DNA of 64,000 bases from Auanema rhodensis. Taxonomy: Eukaryota > Nematoda > Chromadorea > Rhabditida > Rhabditidae. The notes below the pieces were generated by a model. That model did no database searches, was not told the origin of the DNA, and worked only from the letters and a program-made list of their open reading frames with translations. A program made the translations under genes and the position numbers. Shown here piece after piece: positions 13,001 to 24,800 of this stretch (the stretch's first letter is position 1; each line of letters begins with the position of its first letter). The DNA lies in contig OZ059896.1 of the NCBI GenBank assembly GCA_964057225.1, positions 12,012,501-12,076,500 of the forward strand, in the 5' to 3' direction.

Positions 13001-13874
13001 TTTAAATATTTTGTATTTTCTAAACCATTTCACTCCATCTCTTTCATTTAATTCCATATTTTAAACAGTTTTATATTTCTACCACGAATTCATAACTTCA
13101 ATTTTTAAATTTTTAATCATTAAAAAACATTTAAATTTCAATATTGTGATGCTCAAAAACTGAAACAGTTGAATATTTTGTATTTTCTAAACCATTTTAC
13201 TCCATCTATTTCATTTAATCCCACATTTTAAACAATTTTATATTTCTACCGCTATTTCATAATTTCATTTTTTAAATTTTTAATCATTAAAAAACATTCA
13301 AATTTCAATATTGTGATGCTCAAAAACTGAAACATTAAAATATTTTGTATTTTCTAAACCATTTCACTCCATCTCTTTCATTTAATTCCATATTTTAAAC
13401 AATTTTATATTTCTACCACGAATTCATAACTTCATTTTTTAAATTTTTAATCATTAAAAAACATTTAAATTTCAATATTGTGATGCTCAAAAACTGAAAC
13501 ATTTAAATATTTTGTATTTTCTAAACCATTTTACTCCATCTCTTTCATTTAATCCCACATTTTAAACAATTTTATATTTCTACCGCTATTTCATAATTTC
13601 ATTTTTTAAATTTTTAATCATTAAAAAACATTCAAATTTCAATATTGTGATGCTCAAAAACTGAAACATTTAAATATTTTGTATTTTCTAAACCATTTTA
13701 CTCCATCTCTTTCATTTAATCCCACATTTTAAACAATTTTATATTTCTACCGCTATTTCATAATTTCATTTTTTAAATTTTTAATCATTAAAAAACATTC
13801 AAATTTCAATATTGTGATGCTCAAAAACTGAAACAGTTGGATATTTTGTAATTTCTTAACCATTTTACTCTATC

Positions 13875-16505
13875 GCTTTTATTTAATCCCATATTTTAAA
13901 CAATTTTATATTTCTACCGCTATTTCATAATTTCATTTTTTAAATTTTTAATCATTAAAAAACATTTAAATTTCAATATTGTGATGCTCAAAAACTGAAA
14001 CAGTTGATTATTTTGTATTTTCTAAACCATTTCACTCCATCTCTTTCATTTAATTCCATATTTTAAACAATTTTATATTTCTACCACGAATTCATAACTT
14101 CATTTTTTAAATTTTTGATCATTAAAAAACATTTAAATTTCAATATTGTGATGCTCAAAAAATGAAACATTTAAATATTTTGTATTTTCTAAACCATTTC
14201 ACTCCATCTCTTTCATTTAATTCCATATTTTAAACAATTTTATATTTCTACCACGAATTCATAACTTCATTTTTTAAATTTTTGATCATTAAAAAACATT
14301 TAAATTTCAATATTGTGATGCTCAAAAACTGAAACAGTTGATTATTTTGTAATTTCTAAACCATTTTACTCCATCGCTTTTATTTAATCCCATATTTTAA
14401 ACAATTTTATATTTCTACCGCTATTTCATAATTTAATTTTTAAAATTTTAATCATTAAAAAACATTTAAATTTCAATATTGTGATGCTCAAAAACTGAAA
14501 CATTTAAATATTTTGTATTTTCTAAACCATTTCACTCCATCTCTTTCATTTAATTCCATATTTTAAACAATTTTATATTTCTACCACGAATTCATAACTT
14601 CATTTTTTAAATTTTTAATCATTAAAAAACATTTAAATTTCAATATTGTGATGCTGAAAAACTGAAACAGTTGAATATTTTGTATTTTCTAAACCATTTT
14701 ACTCCATATATTTTCTTTAATCCCATATTCTAAACAATTTTATATTTCTACCGCTATTTCATAATTTCATTTTTTAAATTTTTAATCATCGAAAAACATT
14801 TAAATTTCAATATTGTGATGCTCAAAAACTGAAACATTTAAATATTTTGTATTTTCTAAACCATTTTACTCCATCTCTTTCATTTAATTCCATATTTTAA
14901 ACAATTTTATATTTCTACCGCTATTTCATAATTTCATTTTTCAAATTTTTATTCATCGAAAAACATTTAAATTTCAATATTGTGATGCTCAAAAACTGAA
15001 ACATTTAAATATTTTGTATTTTCTAAACCATTTCACTCCATCTCTTTCATTTGATTCCATATTTTAAACAATTTTATATTTCTACCACGAATTCATAACT
15101 TCATTTTTTAAATTTTTGATCATTAAAAAACATTTAAATTTCAATATTGTGATGCTCAAAAACTGAAACATTTAAATATTTTGTATTTTCTAAACCATTT
15201 CACTCCATCTCTTTCATTTAATTCCATATTTTAAACAATTTTATATTTCTACCACGAATTCATAACTTCATTTTTTAAATTTTTGATCATTAAAAAACAT
15301 TTAAATTTCAATATTGTGATGCTCAAAAACTGAAACAGTTGATTATTTTGTAATTTCTAAACCATTTTACTCCATCGCTTTTAGTTAATCCCATATTTTA
15401 AACAATTTTATATTTCTACCGCTATTTCATAATTTAATTTTTAAAATTTTAATCATTAAAAAACATTTAAATTTCAATATTGTGATGCTCAAAAACTGAA
15501 ACATTAAAATATTTTGTATTTTCTAAACCATTTCACTCCATCTCTTTCATTTAATTCCATATTTTAAACAATTTTATATTTCTACCACGAATTCATAACT
15601 TCATTTTTTAAATTTTTAATCATTAAAAAACATTTAAATTTCAATATTGTGGTGCTCAAAAACTGAAACAGTTGAATATTTTGTAATTTCTAAACCATTT
15701 TACTCCATCTATTTTCTTTAATCCCATATTTTAAACAATTTTATATTTCTACCGCTATTTCATAATTTCATTTTTTAAATTTTTAATCATTAAAAAACAT
15801 TCAAATTTCAATATTGTGATGCTCAAAAACTGAAACATTAAAATATTTTGTATTTTCTAAACCATTTCACTCCATCTCTTTCATTTAATTCCATATTTTA
15901 AACAATTTTATATTTCTACCACGAATTCATAACTTCATTTTTTAAATTTTTAATCATTAAAAAACATTTAAATTTCAATATTGTGATGCTCAAAAACTGA
16001 AACAGTTGAATATTTTGTATTTTCTAAACCATTTTACTCCATCGCTTTTATTTAATTCCTTATTTTGAACAATTTTATATTTCTACCACGAATTCATAAC
16101 TTCATTTTTTAAATTTTTGATCATTAAAAAATATTTGAATTTCAATATTGTGATGCTCAAAAACTGAAACAGTTGAATATTTTGTATTTTCTAAACCATT
16201 TTACTCCATCTATTTCATTTAATCCCACATTTTAAACAATTTTATATTTCTACCACGAATTCATAACTTCACTTTTTAAATTTTTGATCATTAAAAAATA
16301 TTTAAATTTCAATATTGTGATGCTCAAAAACTGAAACAGTTGAATATTTCGTATTTTCTAAACCATTTCACTCCATCTCTTTCATTCAATTCCATATTTT
16401 AAACAATTTTATATTTCTACCGCTATTTCATAATTTCATTTTTTAAATTTTTAATCATTAAAAAACATTTAAATTTCAATATTGTGATGCTCAAAAACTG
16501 AAACA
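13875..16505 (+). repeat. Satellite segmental duplication, copy B (2.6 kb)
   Basis: This is the partner of 10370-13000. A few private substitutions are visible, for example catattctaaac near 14726 and ttttagttaatccc near 15380. Confidence 0.8.
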
Positions 16506-18391
16506 TTAAAATATTTTGTATTTTCTAAACCATTTCACTCCATCTCTTTCATTTAATTCCATATTTTAAACAATTTTATATTTCTACCACGAATTCATAA
16601 CTTCATTTTTTAAATTTTTAATCATTAAAAAACATTTAAATTTCAATATTGTGATGCTCAAAAACTGAAACATTTAAATATTTTGTATTTTCTAAACCAT
16701 TTTACTCCATCTCTTTCATTTAATCCCACATTTTAAACAATTTTATATTTCTACCGCTATTTCATAATTTCATTTTTTAAATTTTTAATCATTAAAAAAC
16801 ATTCAAATTTCAATATTGTGATGCTCAAAAACTGAAACATTAAAATATTTTGTATTTTCTAAACCATTTCACTCCATCTCTTTCATTTAATTCCATATTT
16901 TAAACAATTTTATATTTCTACCGCTATTTCATAATTTCATTTTTTAAATTTTTAATCATTAAAAAACATTTAAATTTCAATATTGTGATGCTCAAAAACT
17001 GAAACAGTTGAATATTTTGTATTTTCTAAACCATTTCACTCCATCTCTTTCATTCAATTCCATATTTTAAACAATTTTATATTTCTACCGCTATTTCATA
17101 ATTTCATTTTTTAAATTTTTAATCATTAAAAAACATTTAAATTTCAATATTGTGATGCTCAAAACCTGAAACATTTAAATATTTTGTATTTTCTAAACCA
17201 TTTCACTCCATCTCTTTCATTTAATTCCATATTTTAAACAGTTTTATATTTCTACCACGAATTCATAACTTCAATTTTTAAATTTTTAATCATTAAAAAA
17301 CATTTAAATTTCAATATTGTGATGCTCAAAAACTGAAACAGTTGAATATTTTGTATTTTCTAAACCATTTTACTCCATCTATTTCATTTAATCCCACATT
17401 TTAAACAATTTTATATTTCTACCGCTATTTCATAATTTCATTTTTTAAATTTTTAATCATTAAAAAACATTCAAATTTCAATATTGTGATGCTCAAAAAC
17501 TGAAACATTAAAATATTTTGTATTTTCTAAACCATTTCACTCCATCTCTTTCATTTAATTCCATATTTTAAACAATTTTATATTTCTACCACGAATTCAT
17601 AACTTCATTTTTTAAATTTTTAATCATTAAAAAACATTTAAATTTCAATATTGTGATGCTCAAAAACTGAAACATTTAAATATTTTGTATTTTCTAAACC
17701 ATTTCACTCCATCTCTTTCATTTAATTCCATATTTTAAACAATTTTATATTTCTACCACGAATTCATAACTTCATTTTTTTAATTTTTGATCATTAAAAA
17801 ACATTTAAATTTCAATATTGTGATGCTCAAAAACTGAAACAGTTGAATATTTTGTATTTTCTAAACCATTTTACTCCATCTCTTTCATTTAATTCCATAT
17901 TTTAAACAATTTTATATTTCTACCACGAATTCATAACTTCATTTTTTAAATTTTTGATCATTAAAAAACATTTAAATTTCAATATTGTGATGCTCAAAAA
18001 CTGAAACAGTTGAATATTTTGTATTTTCTAAACCATTTTACTCCATCGCTTTTATTTAATCCCATATTTTAAACAATTTTATATTTCTACCGCTATTTCA
18101 TAATTTCATTTTTCAAATTTTTAATCATCGAAAAACATTTAAATTTCAATATTGTGATGCTCAAAAACTGAAACATTTAAATATTTTGTATTTTCTAAAC
18201 CATTTCACTCCATCTCTTTCATTTGATTCCATATTTTAAACAATTTTATATTTCTACCACGAATTCATAACTTCACTTTTTAAATTTTTGATCATTAAAA
18301 AATATTTAAATTTCAATATTGTGATGCTCAAAAACTGAAACAGTTGAATATTTTGTATTTTCTAAACCATTTTACTCCATCTCTTTCATTT

Positions 18392-18396
18392 AATTC
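18392..18396 (+). repeat. BEL/Pao target site duplication, left (AATTC)
   Basis: AATTC immediately before the TGTG of the 5' LTR matches AATTC after the 3' LTR at 27700-27704. The monomer reads ...tttaattccatat... there, so the satellite phase resumes without loss. Confidence 0.95.
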
Positions 18397-18703
18397 TGTG
18401 CTGAAGCACTCTCATCCCGTGATAATAGTGTTCCTCCTTAGTTTAAGTTCAATTGTACTTCTTTATTGTCCTCTCTTTGTACTATCAATTATCCTCAACT
18501 ATCTAATCGATAATCCTGTAAGTTGTCACCAACGGCCGATTTGCCGATGAATCACCTATCGCTCTTTGCCATCTGATCCATTAGGCAAGATCTTAGGCGC
18601 GATAGCCGTCGCCCACTTGCAAGGGGGATGAATCACATAGGATTTAGACCCCTCCTCTCGCTTTCTACAATTAATACATTATCTATCACTACCGGGGACC
18701 TAG

Positions 18704-18710
18704 TATATAA
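18704..18710 (+). promoter_or_regulatory. TATA-like box of the 5' LTR
   Basis: TATATAA sits in a G+C-richer context (ggggacctagTATATAAacccg). Transcription would begin near 18735 by the usual spacing, which would mark the U3/R border. No start site is mapped. The duplicate in the 3' LTR is at 27474-27480. Confidence 0.6.
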
Positions 18711-18816
18711 ACCCGCAATAATTCTTCTAAATCATGTCTCAATATCATTCTGCCACCGCTATCATCTTCCCGTCAATTTATTTCTGTTTTACTCGTATTG
18801 TATTCGTATCGCCGAT

Positions 18817-18822
18817 AATAAA
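18817..18822 (+). terminator. LTR poly(A) signal AATAAA (5' LTR copy)
   Basis: AATAAA lies about 85 nt downstream of the expected start and is followed by a T/G-rich stretch, so R would run roughly from 18735 to about 18840. The working copy for full-length transcripts is at 27587-27592. Confidence 0.5.
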
Positions 18823-18889
18823 CTCTTCTCTTGTACTCGCGTCTATTGCCTATTACTTGGACTAATATTCCACTACCACTGAACCACAA

Positions 18890-21800
18890 ATGCCCGTTAT
18901 TCGCTCTCCAACTAGAGGACAAAACGACATGGTGCATCAAGCCGAGTCCAACGAAGAAACTCGCGCCGAACAATGGAACAGCAGCTGCTCATTATTACTC
19001 GCTAAGCTCAAGGACAACGACGCAAGGAGGAAATCATATGCGGTACGTCAAGTTACTAATACCTCCAACAAAACCCCAAGCATGATTGACACCCGTGAAA
19101 GGGAGATTTCAAACATCAATGGGGACATCCTCGCCATCAACAAACTGATGGACGAGATGAAACACATCCCAACCGACCTACGCCCCGAGGACCAAAGTCG
19201 GATCACGAAGAACGAAGAAACTCTGCGGAAACACATCTCTACCCTACTGTCATACAGTAACGACATACAAGAACAAGTCAACTACCTGAAGGGTCTCAAC
19301 CACACTGAGAACAGCCCTGACCCAACACACACAGACAGTTCACAGCCTTCTGAGCACCACCTCATTGGAACTGCTGAACTCACACACGCCACACAACCTC
19401 GAAGCTGGGAAACATATCGATCACGGCCAACACTCAAACCTGTCGATATCCCACGCTTCGATGGCAACGTGAAAAGCTGGAAAAACTTTTGGTGCTTGTT
19501 CCACACACTGATACACTCATCGAACATGCCCACCATAGAAAAGTTTAACTACCTTCGCCAGTCATTAACAGGAGAAGCAGCTTCACAAATAGCTTCATTC
19601 CCAACGGATGAAGACTACTACTTCAGCGCAGTACATCACCTGCAGGATCTATATGATGATAACGACAACATCACACAACATCTCATGCTGGAATTTCTCC
19701 AGATACAAGCGAGAACATCCAACCAGCATGACCTCCTCTCCATGATGGACAAGATCGCAGGCATTTTTCGCCAAACTGAAGGAAACAGGAACGCCGAACT
19801 CAACTCCCTCGCTGTAGTTATCTTACACAAGAAACTACCAGGGAACCTTCTCCAAGAGATCTACAAATCATTCCCCTCGGAAAAAACACCTGACATCAGA
19901 GACCTAGTAGACATCACAAGGCGACATATCCGATGCCAAAACAAGGTGAAAATTTTCGCAGCAGATCGGTTCGAGAAACCAATCACACGAGTCTACAACT
20001 CACCACCAGGGAACACCTACAATTCCCAACGCAACAAACCAGAAGCTAAAAAACTAGCAAAAACATCCAGTTGCATCTTCTGCCAGAAACCTCACGCCCC
20101 ATGGGACTGTGACACAACAAAGTCGAGGAAGGAGCGTCTAACCATTCTCAACCAGGAAAAGAGATGCATCAACTGTCTCCGCAAAACACACAACACGGAG
20201 TCATGTCCAAGCAAACGAACATGCTCCAAATGCGGAGAAAAACACATCGACATCTTATGCGCTAATAAAAAGAAGACGACCAAAGTCAACTTAATTGAGA
20301 GCACACCCTACAATGACGAGGAAACCGAAGAACACACGGTTCAATTTTCCTCCCAGTTCTCTACCAATCAATTCAAAAGCGCCCTCCTTCCAATAGGAGA
20401 AATCAAGATAATGACGAATGGAAAATTTTCCACAATCCCTGCCATCTTGGACTCTGGATCGGACACATCTTTCATCGAAGAAGAACTTGCCAAAAAACTT
20501 CAACTACCCGTTATAGAATCTAAACGCGTAAAAATCAAGACTTTCGGCAACACAAAAAGCGTTGAACACCTCACAAAGGTGAAAGCAACAATCAAAGGAA
20601 CAGTCTCCAACATCACTGCACACCTTTGGACAAAAAAGACCTTGACGGGTCCCATCAAAACAGTCCGAATTCCAAAATCAGACAACTCCACCTTCAAATT
20701 AAATCAAGGAACCTACGTCAATCCACGCATACTCATAGGCTCCGATTTAATGTGGCAAGCTCTGACAGCCATTATACCAATCTCTGACGACCACATACAA
20801 GTCAAGACACAATTTGGAGACTTCATAACAGGAAAAGCAAGCGACCAACCATCCATCAACGCCTTCTCAGTTATAACTGGAAACACCTCTATCCCGATAG
20901 ACACATGGAACAAAAACTTCATCGAGGAGCAGCAAGAATTTACGGGAACCGAACAAGAAGAAAAACAAGCACGAGACAAACTAGTATTGGAACAATTCCA
21001 ATCCACCATCCAAAAAAGAGACGATGGTTATTACGTCTCCTTCCCATGGAAAGACAACATCAATCTTCTCCCCGACAACAAATCACTTGCTCACAGACGC
21101 CTCATAAGTCTAGTCGTAAAATTATCTCAACAACCAGATTCACTAGCAGCATACGACAAAATCATTCAAGAACAACTAGACAATGGAATAATCGAACCAG
21201 CAGAAGAACCATACCCTGACGCTCAAACGATACACTACATTGCTCATCAAGCAGTTCTGACCCCACAAAAGGAAACAACCAAACTAAGGATAGTATACGA
21301 CGCTTCCAGACACTACCAGAACAGACCCAGTCTGAACGACGTCATCCATCAAGGACCACTAATCCTACCATCACTAGTAGGAATGATTTTACGCTTCCGC
21401 TGCGGGAAAATGGCACTGATAGCAGACGTAAAGAAAGCATTTCTTCAAATAAGACTCCACGAGTCAGAACGTGACGCTACAAGATTCTTTTGGCTGAGAG
21501 ATATCTCCAAACCAATGAGCACCGAAAATACAAGAACCCTACGCTTCTGTAGAGTTCCCTTTGGAATCAATGCCTCGCCATTTCTCCTCGCAGCCACAAT
21601 TCGTCATCATCTGGAACAAAGAAGCAACGAAAACTTCCTAGCCCACCAAATTAAAGAGAACCTTTACGTGGACAACCTATTACTTGCCACAAACTCAGAA
21701 GAAGACCTCAAACTGGGATACCAAGAAACAAAGGACATATTCGCAGAAATGAACATGACACTACAAGAATTCATAACGAACAGTCCGGACTTCAACAAAA

Positions 21801-24800
21801 ACCTACTACTAGAGGAGAAAAACACCTCAGCAAAACCAAAAGTTCTTGGATTACCATGGGACACAGAAACGGACCAATGGATCATCCAAACCAAGCTTCC
21901 AGAAACAAAACTGACCAAACGTGGTATTACACAAGCCATTGCATCGATCTTTGACCCCATGGGTTTGATAAGTCCATGCCTACACCCACTACGACTCTTC
22001 CTACAGAATCTATGGACAGAGAATTACGACTGGGACACTACGTTGCCTGAAGAACACCAAAAAACATGGCATACACTAGCCGAAAACTTCAACTTCAACA
22101 AAACTCAGCAACGAGCCCTACCAGAAGATCCGAATCAACAGTACCACTTAGTTACCTGCACAGATTCTAGCGGATCAGCCCTAGGATTCTGCACATACCT
22201 CCTGGCAGCCACATCACGCATACCTACCTTGATCTTCGCTAAATCCAAGCTACACTCAAAGAACTCCAACATCACCATCCCGAAAGCAGAAATATCAGCT
22301 CTCACAGTAGGTGTCACAAACACCAACAAAATCATCAAAGAAATGAAAGACAACATCAAAATCTTGTCTACAACATTTTTATCGGACTCAGAAATAACGT
22401 TAGCATGGATAAGACGAAAACCTGATCAGAAGACAACAGGAGTCTTAGTACAAAACAGAATCAAGGAAATCTACGACCACATCGACCAAATCGAAGATAT
22501 GGATATCAAGACATACTTTGGTTACATCAACACCAAAGACAACCCAGCCGACATTGCCACAAGAGGTTGCACAACAGACGAGCTACTAAATCATTTCTGG
22601 TGGAATCCCAAAGCACAAATTGACAAAGCCATTAATGGTCCGCTCTTCTCATTACCTCAACCAGAAATCACAGTGAATACAGCTAGGACATCTGAAGAAT
22701 ACGAAGAATCCTGGCTAGAACACTGCAACACATGGATCCAAGCACAAGAAAAATGGATCGCAGAGAATTATTCGCTGTTAGAGAAACGACTACCGACACA
22801 TTACGAAGAAGCCGAACTGAACCTTCCCCATCTGCATCAACACAACCTACTCGTACGTCTTACAGCAGCACAACGAAACGACTTAAGACCACTGTTGAAA
22901 GATCATCTTTGGCACAGCCGCGGACGAATGCAGAATAGTGAACTAGATGAGAGTGCAAAACTTCCTATCATCGTCTTACCCAAAACAAGGACAGCCACCT
23001 TAATTATCGAACACGTCCACAACCAATTTCACAAAAGCACGTCACACACCATGGCCGAAGTTCGACAGAAATTCTGGATACCACAACTTCGCTCACAAAC
23101 CATCTCAGTCATACGAAGATGCGTAGAGTGCCAACGAATGAACAACCGACCATTCACGTACCCCCCCCCCTCTGGCGACATACCCAGCAGAAGACTCAAC
23201 CGAAGCCGACCATTCCAACACATAGGCCTCGACTACTTCGGACCGCTGACGGTAAAGGACAAACCTCACAAAGTATGGGGTTGCATCTATACCTGCACAG
23301 TCACACGCCTACTACACTTAGAAGTTATAGAAGACCTTACCACAAAAGCATTTCTTAACTGTCTAAGGAAGATATGGGCACGTAGAGGATATCCGGAAAG
23401 CATCACTTGCGATAACGCCACCACATTCGAACTAGGACAGAAAGTGGCGAACAGACTGTTCAGCATCGCCAACACGACACAAACAGGTGACAGCCATAAG
23501 ATAAAATGGCACAACATAACACCTTACGCCCCCTGGCAAGGAGGATTCTACGAACGCCTTATCCGATCAGTAAAAGACTCTCTTCACAAAACCATGAAGA
23601 ACATACCAACAAGCGAAGAACTGTCAATCACCTTAGCTGAATGTGAAGCAACACTCAACACTCGCCCACTCACATACATCGGATCCGACACAGGAACAGA
23701 TGAAATAATCAGACCATGTGACTTTATTCACAAAGACTTGGACCTTAACATTTCATTCCACTCGGACGATGACGACGAAGAATACCTCGACAACCCTGCC
23801 TTACAAACAAGAGCAGACACAGAAAAAGCCATCCATTCCTCCAGACAACGCACAAACAAATTCTGGGAGTTATGGATCGAACTCTACCTCAAAGAGTTAA
23901 GAGAACACCACAAGAACAACATCTCGGTGAAGAAAGCTGGTTCCAATCAACAGCCAAGAATCGACCAATACGTACTCATCAACGAGAGTCCGATACCTCG
24001 GTACAAATGGCCGATTGGAAAAATCACACATATCTCACCAGACAAGAACGGACAGACCAGAGAAGTCACGCTTCTTTCAGAATCAGGCAGAGAACTCAAA
24101 CGACCAGTGAACCTTCTACATCCGCTGGAACTCTCAGACGACGACATTCCTGAAAGACTACGAAACACCAATCCTTCGAGAGATGTCCCACCAATAAGGC
24201 AGTCTAATCCAAGGAACGTACCTAGATTATGGTACGGAGAACAAAGAACAAACCTATTCACCTTTCTATCAATATTCTCAATACTTCTACCCATCATCTC
24301 TGCCACACCAACAATATCTTGCAACTACCAAGGAGTTCAAATTCAAGGAATCTCGACAAACAATCAACAAGTATGCATCCACAACACATGCTATAACAAC
24401 AGCCACGATGGAAACCTTATATTTCCCCCAGCGGACATCCTAACCAACTACGACGTAAGCTGGACCTTCCAACACAATTCCAGAATTCATCACATGATGA
24501 TCACATGCCCAGCGGTACATTTCTGCTCCACTGTCACATGCACCTTCTGCACTGCTACACTTTTCAATCCATCTTGCTGGCCATGGACATCAATGCTACT
24601 TCTCACATTTCTTACATACATGCTCACAGCCTTATGCTACGGCATTCTATACACACCATGGGTCATAGGAAAACCAATCCGACTTTGGATACGATTATGC
24701 ACCACCATCATAATGACCATAATCAAGACGATCCGACACACACGTCAACCGAGGCCGCACAAATCAGCCATACCACTCCTAGCTCTGATGAGTTTGATAC

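Larger units (their letters stand above)
3337..18396 (+). repeat. 167-bp AT-rich satellite array, block 1
   Basis: Successive copies of tgatgctcaaaaactg recur every 167 bp (for example ctc at 3471, 3638, 3805, 3972, 4139). The block holds about 90 head-to-tail monomers of about 21% G+C. Variants are combined from linked switches: acagttga or acatttaa, accattttactcc or accatttcactcc, atcgctttta or atctctttca, ccgctatttcataatttc or ccacgaattcataacttc, and tttttaatc or tttttgatc. Many stretches alternate the two main types as a dimer of about 334 bp. A 166-bp variant (aatttaatttttaaaatttt) recurs near 9590, 10930, 11935, 14440 and 15435. No gene is present. The block ends in AATTC (18392-18396), the left target duplication of the BEL/Pao insertion. 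Confidence 0.97.
18397..18929 (+). repeat. BEL/Pao 5' LTR (533 bp)
   Basis: It begins tgtgctgaagcac and ends aaaacgaca. It differs from the 3' LTR (27167-27699, offset 8770) at three sites: actatcaatt/actatccatt, cgctcttt/cgcccttt and tcactacc/tcacttcc. It starts with a short perfect hairpin, GTGCT-GA-AGCAC (18398-18409). It contains a TATA-like box, a poly(A) signal and the first codons of the polyprotein. Confidence 0.96.

Noticed and set aside
3337..18391. CRISPR-like repeat array
   Set aside because: The whole 167-bp unit is conserved, with no unique spacers between short repeats, and there are no cas genes; it is a eukaryotic satellite.
18516..18522. GTAAGT in the 5' LTR as a splice donor for env
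   Set aside because: It lies upstream of the TATA box, hence outside the expected transcript from the 5' LTR.
18344..18550. 68-aa ORF crossing the satellite/LTR border
   Set aside because: It spans the insertion junction and has no coding features; a chance ORF.
18628..18882. 84-aa ORF in the 5' LTR, repeated at 27398-27652
   Set aside because: It covers TATA and poly(A) signals and would need a promoter upstream of the LTR promoter; it looks like a by-product of LTR sequence, not a gene.
23947..24324. 125-aa minus-strand ORF and other minus-strand ORFs within the BEL polyprotein
   Set aside because: They lie opposite well-supported coding sequence and show no domain of their own.
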